Shown in pieces: positions 8,702 through 16,892 of a stretch of 64,000 nucleotides of DNA; positions within the stretch are counted from its first letter, which is position 1; the number at the start of each line of letters is the position of its first letter. A program made the translations under genes and the position numbers. The notes under the pieces are model-generated. The model had not been told where the DNA came from and did no database searches. It worked only from the letters and a program-made list of their open reading frames with translations. The stretch is from Rhodococcus sp. ARC_M6 (GTDB lineage: Bacteria > Actinomycetota > Actinomycetes > Mycobacteriales > Mycobacteriaceae): contig NZ_JALGQH010000001.1 of the NCBI RefSeq assembly GCF_022810305.1, positions 434,001 to 498,000 of the forward strand, written 5' to 3'.

Positions 8702-9406
8702 TTACCCGGTGGTCTGGCTCGGGTCGCAGACCTTCCAGGTTCCGTCCGCGCGTTCGAGGTCGAACGTTCGCCAGGACTGTTCGCCCGTCGCCGGAATGCT
8801 GGCCTGTACCTGCGCGATTGCAGTGTTGTCGGTGATTCGGACGGCGTCGACGGCGCTGACCTGGGGAATCGACTTCTGGGCGACCGCGTTCAGATGGACC
8901 TGCGCAAATGCGTCGTCCGGAATGGTGCGGTAGTAGTCGGCGAGGGATCCGCAGGTTGCGGTACGCAGAGTCGCCAGATCGCCGGAGTTGAGTGCGTCGA
9001 CGTATGTGCTGATAGCGGTTTGGACCTGCGCTTGCGGTGAACTGCCGCCCGCGTTGTCTCCTGACGAGACATAGATCGCCACACCGACTGCAGCGACGAT
9101 GGCAACAGTGGCCGTCGCGGCAGCAATGTACCAGGCCTTCCCGCTGCGCTTGGTCGGCTCGGGTGCAGTCGGTCCAACCCTGGCCGGTTCAATTTTGGCC
9201 GGTTCGATCCTGGTGGGACCGGGCTGCATCGACGGGATTGCGGCAGCGGCACCCACTCGTTGCGGCTTCGCGCGCTCAGGTTTGGCGAGCGCGGGCTTGG
9301 GGAGAGAGGGAGCAACTGTGGGGATGACGACTGTTGCCGGTTCTGTCGGGATCGAGTTCTTACCCTGTTCAATCTTGTTCGAGTTGTCGTCTTTCGGGTC
9401 CGGCAC
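8702..9406 (-). CDS. Membrane-anchored protein, Rv0361-like
   Basis: A 234-residue protein with a proline/alanine/lysine-rich cytosolic N-terminus (about 1-110), one transmembrane segment (about WYIAAATATVAIVAAVGVAIYV) and an extracytoplasmic C-terminal domain of about 105 residues. That domain (ISTYVDALNSGDLATLRTATCG... DGTWKVCD) has the look of the NTF2-like/DUF4878 fold and matches the layout of M. tuberculosis Rv0361. The function is unknown. GTG 9406 is chosen because AAGGA lies about 6 nt upstream; the much longer open frame runs across the divergent DUF3151 gene and is not credible. A paralogue occurs at 37826. Confidence 0.72.
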   Translation of the reverse strand: MPDPKDDNSNKIEQGKNSIPTEPATVVIPTVAPSLPKPALAKPERAKPQRVGAAAAIPSMQPGPTRIEPAKIEPARVGPTAPEPTKRSGKAWYIAAATATVAIVAAVGVAIYVSSGDNAGGSSPQAQVQTAISTYVDALNSGDLATLRTATCGSLADYYRTIPDDAFAQVHLNAVAQKSIPQVSAVDAVRITDNTAIAQVQASIPATGEQSWRTFDLERADGTWKVCDPSQTTG

Positions 9407-9535
9407 CGGGAATCCTTCAGTCTGAGGCAATATCGTTGGTCTCAGCCAGCGTAGCGACCGACGTATTTCGGACGTAACCGCGACCACGGGTGAGGCGGCC
9501 GGGTGCTGGAGGATCGAAGCGGGCACAATAGCCTC

Positions 9536-9952
9536 ATGACCCAATTCGGTGACCTGCTCGGACCCAAACCCACTTTGCTTCCCGGTGACGACGACGCGGA
9601 ATCGGCACTGCTCAATCACGCTGATCCGGCCCAGGTAGCGGCGGATCATCCGACCGCGTCCATCGCGTGGGCGTACCTCGCCGAGGCTTCTTTCGACAAG
9701 GGCGAGACCATCACGGCCTATGCCTATGCCCGTACCGGCTACCACCGCGGGCTCGATCAGCTTCGTCGCAACGGCTGGAAGGGCTTCGGACCCGTGCCGT
9801 ACAGCCATGAGCCCAACCGCGGTTTCCTTCGTTGTGTAGCGGTTTTGGCCAAGTCCGCCAAGGCGATCGGCGAGGCCGACGAGTACGCACGCTGCCTTGA
9901 TCTGCTCGAGGACTGCGATCCCAACGCTGCCGAAGCGCTTGGCGTCGGTTAG
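9536..9952 (+). CDS. DUF3151 family protein
   Basis: A 138-residue soluble protein recognised by its DUF3151 pattern: TLLPGDDDAESAL near the N-terminus, WAYLAEASF, YARTGYHRGLDQLRRNGWKG and GPVPYSHEPNRGFLRC. The function of the family is not known; the helical, TPR-like look suggests protein binding. ATG 9536 fits the homologous start better than GTG 9503. It corresponds in position to Rv0360c, next to the Rv0361-like gene. It is divergent from that gene and overlaps the following FUSC gene slightly. Confidence 0.82.
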   Translation: MTQFGDLLGPKPTLLPGDDDAESALLNHADPAQVAADHPTASIAWAYLAEASFDKGETITAYAYARTGYHRGLDQLRRNGWKGFGPVPYSHEPNRGFLRCVAVLAKSAKAIGEADEYARCLDLLEDCDPNAAEALGVG

Positions 9953-11084
9953 CAGTTTCCGTCCGAGCGCGTCCAGCATCAAGGACCGCGTTCGTAAGTC
10001 GGTTCGACGACTGCAAACGTCGGCGCTTCCGATTCTTCAATGCGCACTGGCTGCCGGGTTGGCGTGGTGGGTTGCCACCACGCTGATCGGGCACCAAGCG
10101 CCGTTTTTTGCGCCGATTGCCGCAGTGGTGTCACTCGGATTGTCTCTGGGTGCACGGTTGCGACGCTCGTTCGAGTTGGTTGCGGGCGTCACGGTCGGAA
10201 TCGGTATCGGGGATATGATCATTTCCGGCATCGGCAGTGGACCGTGGCAGATAACCCTGGTCGTAGCGTTGGCAATGTCGGTGGCGGTGCTTCTGAACAG
10301 CGGCCCGATCTTCTCGATGCAGGCCGGCAGTTCTGCGGTGCTGGTCGCGACGTTGATTCCACCGGGCGGCAATGGTGGTCCTGATCGGATGATCGACGCC
10401 CTTGTCGGTGGTCTGGTGGGTATCGCCGTGGTCGCGATCATTCCGACGCATCCGGTGCGTCGGGCCCGCAAGGATGCGGGCGCAATTCTTGCGACAGCGT
10501 CGGACGTGCTTGAGTTGGTTGCCGACGGACTGATCGCCAACGATCCGGAGCCGATCGTGAAAGCGCTGCGCAAAGCGCGCGCCACCCAGGCAGCCATCGA
10601 CGGTATGCGTACCAATCTTCAAGGTGGGCAAGAGATCAGTCGGATCTCGCCGCTGTACTGGAACAGTCGGCCGCGGCTCGAACGGTTGATGGCCACTGCC
10701 GATCCCATCGACAATGCGATGCGAAATATCCGGGTTCTCTCGCGTCGATCCCTGACCTTGGTGCGGGACGACGAAATTCTTGACCCACGGTTGGTGACTC
10801 AGGTGGAACGGTTGGGGAAGGCCGTCGACGTCCTGAAAGAAATGATTCTGGCGGAGCCGGGGGAGCAGCCGGACCAGGCTGAAGCGGCGCGAGTGCTGCG
10901 GTCGGTGGCCAAGGAATTGAAGCCGTCGATCGTGGAGAATGCCGGAATTTCGTCGACGGTCGTGTTTGCCCAGATCAGGTCGCTTGTGGTCGATTTGCTG
11001 CAGGTGGCAGGCCTGAAGAGGATCTCGGCGATCGCGACGTTGCCGCCGACGGTCCCGCACCCCGCGTACGAACCAGAGCACTGA
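9939..11084 (+). CDS. FUSC-like (aromatic acid exporter type) membrane protein
   Basis: About 381 residues with six hydrophobic segments in the first about 175 residues (for example ILQCALAAGLAWWVATTLIG and AAVVSLGLSLGARL) and a long helical cytosolic C-terminus, the half-transporter layout of the FUSC/ArAE group. The block PFFAPIAAVVSLGLSLGARLRRSFELVAGVTVG resembles the family's conserved GxRxxxTxxGxxxG-like motif. It may export organic acids, but no substrate can be named. The start is uncertain: the frame opens with TTG codons only (9897, 9939), and TTG 9939 keeps the overlap with DUF3151 to 14 nt. Confidence 0.7.
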   Translation: MASVSSFRPSASSIKDRVRKSVRRLQTSALPILQCALAAGLAWWVATTLIGHQAPFFAPIAAVVSLGLSLGARLRRSFELVAGVTVGIGIGDMIISGIGSGPWQITLVVALAMSVAVLLNSGPIFSMQAGSSAVLVATLIPPGGNGGPDRMIDALVGGLVGIAVVAIIPTHPVRRARKDAGAILATASDVLELVADGLIANDPEPIVKALRKARATQAAIDGMRTNLQGGQEISRISPLYWNSRPRLERLMATADPIDNAMRNIRVLSRRSLTLVRDDEILDPRLVTQVERLGKAVDVLKEMILAEPGEQPDQAEAARVLRSVAKELKPSIVENAGISSTVVFAQIRSLVVDLLQVAGLKRISAIATLPPTVPHPAYEPEH

Positions 11085-11120
11085 GTCACAGACTTTCGTC
11101 CTGATGCGGATCGAACCAAT

Positions 11121-11145
11121 TGCATATATGCGAATGTATGCATAT
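11121..11145. promoter_or_regulatory. AT-rich inverted repeat upstream of CDF exporter, possible metal-regulator site
   Basis: A cluster of GCATATATGC (perfect palindrome, 11121-11131 region) and TATGCATATG lies 30-55 bp upstream of the CDF start. It resembles the AT-rich 12-2-12 sites of ArsR-family metal sensors. No ArsR gene is adjacent, so the assignment is tentative. Confidence 0.35.
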
Positions 11146-11176
11146 GATCGGTTGAACTCAGGAGGTAAGCGGTATC

Positions 11177-12106
11177 ATGGCTTCAGGGCACGGTCATTCG
11201 CATGGTCATTCGGCAGCAGGCTCGGTCGGGGTAGGCCCCTCACCGAAACGCATCAAGAAGATGGTGATCGCCCTCGCGATCCTGGTTGCGTTCCTTGTTT
11301 TGGAAGCGACTGTCGGCTTCCTTATCGGATCGCTCGCGCTGCTTGCCGACGCCGGTCATATGCTCACCGATGTCGTCGGCATGGCTATGGGATTGACGGC
11401 ACTCCTGCTCGCTAAAAAGGGGAGTACTACTGCTGCAAGGACTTTCGGTTGGCACCGCGCCGAGGTCTTGACCGCGATGGCCAATGCGGCCATGCTCTTG
11501 GCCGTTGCCGCCTGGGTGATGTACGAGGCGATCGGCCGGATCGGCGACGAACCCGAAATTCCCGGTGGCGCACTTATCATCACTGCGGCAGCAGGTCTCG
11601 TGGCAAACATCGTTGTCATGCTGATGCTGCGGGGGGATTCCAAGGACAGCCTCGCGGTGCGCGGGGCCTACCTCGAAGTGCTTGCCGACGCGGTCGGTAG
11701 CGTCGGCGTCCTCATCGCGGGTGGTGTTGTCCTCCTGTTCAATTGGACCTGGGCTGACGTTGTGGTCGGTGTGCTCATCTCCCTGTGGGTGGTGCCGCGT
11801 GCACTCAAGTTGGCGGCCGCGTCGTTGCGCATTCTGACCCAGGCATCTCCGGCAGACGTCGACGTCGAGGCTGTCCAGGCGGATCTTGCCGCACTGCCCA
11901 ACGTGGTAGGCGTGCACGACCTCCATATCTGGACCTTGACCACCGGAATGGATGTTGCGACAGTGCATCTGACCAGTGACGCAGATTCTTCACACGTTCT
12001 CGAATCAGCACGAACCGTACTCGAAAGTCACGGTCTGTCGCACGCGACAGTGCAGGTCGAAACGTCCGCCAACGGCGAGCACTGCGAGAAGAACGTCACT
12101 TGGTGA
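11177..12106 (+). CDS. Cation diffusion facilitator (zinc/cadmium-type exporter)
   Basis: A 309-residue proton-coupled efflux protein of the cytoplasmic membrane. It has the His-rich N-terminus GHGHSHGHS, six predicted membrane helices, the metal site LADAGHMLTD (residues 56-65, HxxxD of helix II), the matching ADAVGS (D of helix V) and a cytosolic domain with VHDLHIWTLTTGM that binds metal at the dimer interface. This HD/HD-like pattern is that of CzcD/ZitB zinc exporters. AGGAGG is 9 nt upstream of the ATG. The 3' end overlaps the convergent PPOX gene by 11 nt. Confidence 0.9.
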   Translation: MASGHGHSHGHSAAGSVGVGPSPKRIKKMVIALAILVAFLVLEATVGFLIGSLALLADAGHMLTDVVGMAMGLTALLLAKKGSTTAARTFGWHRAEVLTAMANAAMLLAVAAWVMYEAIGRIGDEPEIPGGALIITAAAGLVANIVVMLMLRGDSKDSLAVRGAYLEVLADAVGSVGVLIAGGVVLLFNWTWADVVVGVLISLWVVPRALKLAAASLRILTQASPADVDVEAVQADLAALPNVVGVHDLHIWTLTTGMDVATVHLTSDADSSHVLESARTVLESHGLSHATVQVETSANGEHCEKNVTW

Positions 12107-12569
12107 AGCGGACTATCTCCTTGCCCGGCTTCCACAGATCGACATGCATGTGGTCGCCGTCGATGGTTGTGTGAACCACCTCGTTGATATCGAGAACAAA
12201 GAGGTGCAAGGGTTTTGGCACCTCATACGAATAGCTCGCCAGTATCGCGTCCATTTCTTCGTCGAAGACCTCGCGCGCCGATCCCGCGATTTTTGCGTCG
12301 CCACCCTCCATCGTGTGATGCCCCGGATTGCTGTGCAGCGCGTACCGTCCGTCGCGCTGCAGGTCCTTGGCTTTGAGGGCCCCGACCATTGAGCCGAGCA
12401 CCATCAGTCCGTTCAACAACTCGACCTCGGTTCCGCTGACCCGAGGTGATCCGTCCTTGCGTAGCGTCGCGAGAACGTGATGCTTGTGGGCCTTCAAGCG
12501 TGCTTCGACAGCTTCGGCGAGGGTGGGTGCTTCTTCGGAGAACTGCTTCCAAGTAACCATGCCAGTCAT
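12096..12569 (-). CDS. Pyridoxamine 5'-phosphate oxidase family protein
   Basis: About 157 residues with the split-barrel flavin/F420-binding fold: LATLRKDGSPRVSGTEVELLNGLMVLGSM is the canonical first half of the barrel, followed by NPGHHTMEGGDAKIAGSAREV. In actinobacteria such proteins bind FMN, F420 or heme and act as reductases or oxidases of small molecules; the substrate is not evident. The start is either ATG 12569 (MTGMVTWKQF) or ATG 12560. The upstream open frame runs into the divergent regulator and is rejected. It is divergent from a WYL regulator and shares with it a 35-bp palindrome. Confidence 0.75.
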   Translation of the reverse strand: MTGMVTWKQFSEEAPTLAEAVEARLKAHKHHVLATLRKDGSPRVSGTEVELLNGLMVLGSMVGALKAKDLQRDGRYALHSNPGHHTMEGGDAKIAGSAREVFDEEMDAILASYSYEVPKPLHLFVLDINEVVHTTIDGDHMHVDLWKPGKEIVRFTK

Positions 12570-12575
12570 TCTGCA

Positions 12576-12610
12576 CCCGTAACCCTGACAACTTCTGTCA
12601 GTGATACGGG
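12576..12610. promoter_or_regulatory. 35-bp near-perfect palindrome between PPOX and WYL genes
   Basis: Two nested inverted repeats share one centre at 12593: CCCGTA (12576-12581) with TACGGG (12605-12610), and CTGACA (12585-12590) with TGTCAG (12596-12601), separated by ACTTC. Only two of the position pairs between the arms mismatch. It covers the -35 region for the WYL gene and lies 6-16 bp from the PPOX start, so it is a strong candidate operator for both. Confidence 0.7.
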
Positions 12611-12624
12611 ATAGAGTTTCCGAT

Positions 12625-13590
12625 GTGCGTTCCGGACGGCTTCTCCAACTGATGCTCCGACTACAAGGCAGCCGCGGTGCCACCGCTCAGCAGCTGGCCG
12701 ACGAGTTCGGAGTTTCCGTGCGCACCGTCTATCGCGATGTGGCCTCGCTGTCCGGTACGGGCGTGCCAATCTGGACGGAAAGCGGCCCGGGTGGCGGCAT
12801 CAGGTTGCTCGACGGTTGGCAGTCCAAGCTGTCGGGCATGACCGACGACGAGACGTCGGCGCTCATGCTGTTGGGAGTGCCGTCCATCGCAGCCGATCTG
12901 GGCCGCACGGACTTTGCCGAATCCGCGGCCGCCAAGCTGCTGAACACGATGCCCGCGCCGCTTCGAGAGGGCGCACGGCTGTGGCAGGACCGCATTCTGG
13001 TAGACGTGCCCGGATGGTTCGGTGGCAGCGACGACATTTCGGGATTGCCGGTCATCGCGTCGGCTGTATTGGATTCGCGGAGACTGCAGTTCGTGTATCG
13101 CGACCGCGAACGTACCGTCGATCCACTCGGACTGGTGATCAAGGCTGGTGTTTGGTATCTGGTCGCAAACGTGAATGATCGAACGCTGTCGTTCCGAGTG
13201 GGGCGCGTCGAAGATCCCGTGGTACTGGAAGATTCGTTCACCAGGCCTGACAGATTCGAGTTGTCGACGTGGTGGGCGTCGTCGATGGCGGAGTTCGATC
13301 GATCGCTGCTGCGATTCGGTTGCCGGGTGCGATTGTCAGCAGAGGGCTGGCGCAGGCTTCCCGACGTCGTGGGCATCGAAGCGTCTCGAATCGAGCCCGG
13401 CCAGGCCGATGCCGACGGTTGGATGGACGTCGATTTGAGGTTGGAAAGTTTCGACGTAGCGCTCTCGCAGATGATCGGTCTGGGTTCAGATGTCGAAGTC
13501 CTCGAACCGTTGTTGTTGCGCGGCGCCATGCGCGGTGTGGCGGAACAGATAATGCTCCGCCACAGGCAACAGGTGTCAGGCGGTGGCTGA
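12625..13590 (+). CDS. WYL domain transcriptional regulator (DeoR/YafY type)
   Basis: A 321-residue regulator with an N-terminal HTH_11 domain (RSGRLLQLMLRLQ... TAQQLADEFGVSVRTVYRDVASL, residues 2-45) and a C-terminal WYL domain (GLVIKAGVWYLVAN, about 172-185, with the variant WYL tripeptide present) that binds ligands or nucleic acid. GTG 12625 is preferred to GTG 12601 because it gives the usual RSxRLLxLL start and a TAGAGT hexamer ends 7 nt before it, as in a leaderless transcript. It probably represses or activates the divergent PPOX gene and itself through the 35-bp palindrome. Its 3' end overlaps the convergent DUF808 gene by 15 nt. Confidence 0.88.
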   Translation: MRSGRLLQLMLRLQGSRGATAQQLADEFGVSVRTVYRDVASLSGTGVPIWTESGPGGGIRLLDGWQSKLSGMTDDETSALMLLGVPSIAADLGRTDFAESAAAKLLNTMPAPLREGARLWQDRILVDVPGWFGGSDDISGLPVIASAVLDSRRLQFVYRDRERTVDPLGLVIKAGVWYLVANVNDRTLSFRVGRVEDPVVLEDSFTRPDRFELSTWWASSMAEFDRSLLRFGCRVRLSAEGWRRLPDVVGIEASRIEPGQADADGWMDVDLRLESFDVALSQMIGLGSDVEVLEPLLLRGAMRGVAEQIMLRHRQQVSGGG

Positions 13591-14517
13591 TCGCTTCGCC
13601 AGCAGACGGGTGATACCCAACTGCCCAGCGACGATCACGACGCCTACCACCAAACCCAGCGCAGCGGACGCGAGAGTGTTGACGATCCATGCCAGTATCC
13701 CGCCGACGCCGGCGATGTCCTTGACAGCTTCTTCGCCGTGGTGAACGGCGTCGTAGAGGGGGTGCAAGCCCAATTCGTCGATGCCGACCAGAAGGATGTG
13801 GCCACCCACCCACAACATCGCGGCAGTGCCGACTACGGAGAGCACCGACATCACGTGCGGCATGCCGCGAACGAGTCCGGTACCGACGGTCTTGGCAAGG
13901 CCTGACGAAGACTCCGCGATCCGCAAACCGATGTCGTCCATCTTCACGATCAGTCCGACGACGCCGTAGACGATGACAGTGATGACCACAGCCACGACGG
14001 AAAGAATTATCAGTCGATTCCAGAAACTTTCGTCGGCGACGGTGTTGAGTGCGATCACCATGATCTCGGCCGACAGAATCAGATCGGTACGCACGGCGCC
14101 GGAGACGACTTCCTCCTCGTCGCGAAGATTCTCGTCACCAGTGTCGTGGTGGTCACCGTGGCCGAAAATTGCGCCCCAGATTTTGTGCACTGCCTCGTAA
14201 CTGAGGTAACAGCCACCCACCATCAGTAGGGGCGTCAACAGTCCCGGGAGGAACTGACTGAGCAACAGAGCGATCGGCAGAATGATCAGCATCTTGTTGC
14301 GCAGCGACCCGATGGCGATGCGCTTGATGATGGGGAGTTCGCGTTCGGCCGCCAGCCCACGGACGTATTGCGGCGTCACCGCGGCATCGTCGATGACCAC
14401 GCCGGCTGCTTTGGCCGTCGCCTTGCCTGTTGCGGCAGCAATATCGTCGATCGACGCAGCGGCCATCCGAGCCAGCGCTGCGACGTCGTCGAACAATGCA
14501 AATAATCCGCCGGCCAT
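13576..14517 (-). CDS. DUF808 family membrane protein (YedI-like)
   Basis: A 313-residue inner-membrane protein that begins AGGLFALFDDVAALARMAA and continues DDIAAATGKATAKAAGVVIDDAAVTPQYV, the diagnostic N-terminus of DUF808. It has about six to eight hydrophobic helices and a charged His/Asp-rich loop (FGHGDHHDTGDENLRDEEE) around residue 120. The function of this family is not established. ATG 14517 is supported by GGAGG 6 nt upstream; the GTG just before it is too close to that site. Confidence 0.88.
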   Translation of the reverse strand: MAGGLFALFDDVAALARMAAASIDDIAAATGKATAKAAGVVIDDAAVTPQYVRGLAAERELPIIKRIAIGSLRNKMLIILPIALLLSQFLPGLLTPLLMVGGCYLSYEAVHKIWGAIFGHGDHHDTGDENLRDEEEVVSGAVRTDLILSAEIMVIALNTVADESFWNRLIILSVVAVVITVIVYGVVGLIVKMDDIGLRIAESSSGLAKTVGTGLVRGMPHVMSVLSVVGTAAMLWVGGHILLVGIDELGLHPLYDAVHHGEEAVKDIAGVGGILAWIVNTLASAALGLVVGVVIVAGQLGITRLLAKRSATA

Positions 14518-14765
14518 CACAAACCTCCGGTGGAATCAGTGGAAAGGTATGGCCGGATGGATCCGGTAACACAGTTGCGTGATCGCACGAAGTTGCTGTC
14601 CCCTGAACGTCGAAGGTGGCAGTAAGCCACCTCGAACGATACCGGCGTGCCGTTCCCGCGAGTAGTGGACACCCGACCACGTTCGCTGAGGATCGTTACC
14701 GCAAAACCTTCCCGGCCCGCTTCTTGCGTGAAAGACTGCATACGGGACCGACCGAACGGGGCATC

Positions 14766-15422
14766 ATGCGCGAACCAGACACAGCGCAGGTCGCCAAGAG
14801 CTTCGACGCAATGGCGACTCATTACGACAGGCAGATCGGGCGCTTCGAACGTTTTGTGCTCGGTGACGCACGTAGATGGGCAGTCGACAAGGCGAGTGGA
14901 CGCGTTGTCGAGATTGCGGTGGGCACTGGGCTGAACTTGCCGCTCTACGGGAAAGACGTCGACTACGTCATCGGCGTCGATATCTCGAATGCGATGCTCG
15001 AGCGTGCTCGAATCAAGGTTGCCGAGGGTGTGAACATCAGTGTCGATCTTCGTCACGGTGACGCGCAGGAACTAGACCTTCCGGACGAATGTGTCGATAC
15101 GCTCGTGTCCACCTATTCGTTCTGCACGATCCCGGACCCCGGCCGAGCTGCGGCCGAGGCCTTCCGGGTCTTGGTACCCGGTGGGCGATTTGTCCTCGCC
15201 GAACATGGGCCGAGTACCAATGTCGTTGCGCGTGCCGTGATGAAGATTGTCGAACCGTTATTCGTGCGTTTCGGCGCCGACCATCTCACTCGCGATCCCG
15301 TGGGATACCTCGAGGACGAGGGCTTTTTGATCGACGAGGTACGCCGCAGTGGACGGGGCGGGGTCGTATTTCGCGTAGTCGCACGTAAACCGGATCCCGA
15401 ATGGACAGCTCTAGGTCACTAG
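14766..15422 (+). CDS. SAM-dependent methyltransferase, class I
   Basis: A 218-residue Rossmann-fold methyltransferase of the UbiE/Methyltransf_11 type. Motif I is VVEIAVGTGLNLPLY, motif post-I is YVIGVDIS, motif II is around VDTLVSTYSFCTIPD and motif III is LVPGGRFVLAEHG. The substrate is unknown; proteins of this look methylate small molecules or lipids. The upstream frame gives 50 extra residues of poor quality, so ATG 14766 is used. Its TAG and the TAG of the convergent MFS gene lie in the same CTAG palindrome (15419-15422). Confidence 0.8.
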   Translation: MREPDTAQVAKSFDAMATHYDRQIGRFERFVLGDARRWAVDKASGRVVEIAVGTGLNLPLYGKDVDYVIGVDISNAMLERARIKVAEGVNISVDLRHGDAQELDLPDECVDTLVSTYSFCTIPDPGRAAAEAFRVLVPGGRFVLAEHGPSTNVVARAVMKIVEPLFVRFGADHLTRDPVGYLEDEGFLIDEVRRSGRGGVVFRVVARKPDPEWTALGH

Positions 15423-16834
15423 CGCTTTTCGGACACGATCACGCCGGACGGAGTATCGCCGGGCGTCAAGCTGGGCTGGGCAGGTGTCATTCCAAGCGAT
15501 GCGACTGAGGAGACGAGCGCTATCGCGAAGATGATCCACCAGGCCTGGCGGAATGTCTCGTAATCGACTGCTGCGCCCAGAACGGCGATCAAAACACTGA
15601 CGCCGAGCACGGTTCCGATCTGACGGCTCATGCTGATAACCGCGCTACCGGTAGCCGATCGAGCAACAGGTAGGTCAGCGGTTGCCTGCGACAGGATGGT
15701 GGGTAGTGCCAGGCCGACTCCGATGCCGGAGATGATCCATCCGGGAAGAAGTTCGACGGCGTAATTCGGAGTTGTTCCGACAGAGAGTAATACGAGAAGT
15801 GTGCCAGCAGCCCAGAACATGCTGCCGAGTGCAGCGACACGTCCGGCTGAGTACTTGCGAGTCAGTGCTCCACCCGCAATGGCGAACAACGGGACCATCA
15901 TCGGCCCGGGGGCAACGGCGAATCCGGTTCGCAGGGCTGAATAGCCCCAAACTTCTTGTAACCACATAATATTCGCGAGCAGTCCGGCGGCGAATGTGGC
16001 GCTGAACAGAATTGCGGTGATATTGGACCAGGTGAACGAGCGAACCTTCAGCAGGTCCGGGGCAATCAGGGGTGTGGAGTGCCGGGAGTTGCTCCACCAG
16101 AACGCAATCAGGGTGATTGCGGCGAGAGTGAACGCGACGACGATGCGCGGATCCGTCCATCCCCAGTCCGGTCCTTGGACAAGAGACAAAGCGAGAGCGC
16201 CGATGCCGACGGTGAGCAATGCGGCGCCGACCAGGTCGATGCCGGCATTCGGGTCCTTTTCTGTCGTGTCAGGAACCAGTCGAACAGCGAAGTAGAGCAA
16301 GACAATTCCGATGGGGAGGTTGATCAGAAACACCCAATGCCACGATGCCTCGACGAGGATGCCGCCGACAACAGGGCCGAATGCCGCTGCGGCAGCACCG
16401 GCTGCAGCCCAGATGCGAACACCGGATTGGCGTTTGGCTGATGGGAGGGCGTTGATCAGGAGTCCGAGACTGGCCGGCGTCAAGGCTGCGGCACCGATTG
16501 CCTGGACGATTCGAAATGCCACGAGCATCCAGAGCGACGGACTGAATGCGCAGGCGGCACTGGCCAACGTGAACAGTGCGAGACCGGCGATGAAGGCGCG
16601 TTTGGGGCCGATTCGATCGGCCCAGCGTCCGAGGGGGATTAGCAATGCGGCGTACACGATGGCGTAGCCGTTGAGAATCCAACTGAATTCACCGAGTGAA
16701 TGTCCCGGAAAGCTCTTCGCGATGTCTCCGAAAGCCACGTTGACCACAAAAAGATCCAGGCTGGCGACAAACGGTGCACCCGACAGTATCGCGAGAAGTG
16801 GGCCTGTTCGCACGGGCTGACTATTAAGTACCAT
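15419..16834 (-). CDS. MFS drug:proton antiporter, 14-TMS DHA2 (EmrB/QacA) family
   Basis: About 471 residues with 14 predicted membrane helices. The motif GRWADRIGPKRAFIAG (loop 2-3) and motif C-like ALTPASLGLLINAL near helix 5 mark a DHA2 exporter. It probably pumps toxic organic compounds out of the cell. ATG 16834 is preferred over the ATG at 16843 because a promoter TTGCCA-17 bp-TAGATT (16870-16842, minus strand) ends 7 nt before it, making the transcript leaderless. It is divergent from an HxlR regulator, and the palindrome between them overlaps both this promoter and the start codon. Confidence 0.87.
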   Translation of the reverse strand: MVLNSQPVRTGPLLAILSGAPFVASLDLFVVNVAFGDIAKSFPGHSLGEFSWILNGYAIVYAALLIPLGRWADRIGPKRAFIAGLALFTLASAACAFSPSLWMLVAFRIVQAIGAAALTPASLGLLINALPSAKRQSGVRIWAAAGAAAAAFGPVVGGILVEASWHWVFLINLPIGIVLLYFAVRLVPDTTEKDPNAGIDLVGAALLTVGIGALALSLVQGPDWGWTDPRIVVAFTLAAITLIAFWWSNSRHSTPLIAPDLLKVRSFTWSNITAILFSATFAAGLLANIMWLQEVWGYSALRTGFAVAPGPMMVPLFAIAGGALTRKYSAGRVAALGSMFWAAGTLLVLLSVGTTPNYAVELLPGWIISGIGVGLALPTILSQATADLPVARSATGSAVISMSRQIGTVLGVSVLIAVLGAAVDYETFRQAWWIIFAIALVSSVASLGMTPAQPSLTPGDTPSGVIVSEKR

Positions 16835-16861
16835 AGTCAGCAATCTAAACCCTGACTATGG
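16831..16861. promoter_or_regulatory. Inverted repeat operator between MFS exporter and HxlR regulator
   Basis: Perfect 10-bp arms CCATAGTCAG (16831-16840) and CTGACTATGG (16852-16861) are separated by 11 bp. The left arm contains the MFS start codon and the spacer contains its -10 hexamer (AATCTA on the plus strand), so a bound repressor would block transcription initiation directly. HxlR dimers typically bind such spaced repeats. Confidence 0.75.
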
Positions 16862-16892
16862 CTATGGCAAGTCAGGGCGTATTCTTGGGTGC

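Noticed and set aside
8702..9982. 426-codon version of the Rv0361-like protein
   Set aside because: Its first about 190 codons are antisense to the DUF3151 gene; GTG 9406 has a ribosome-binding site.
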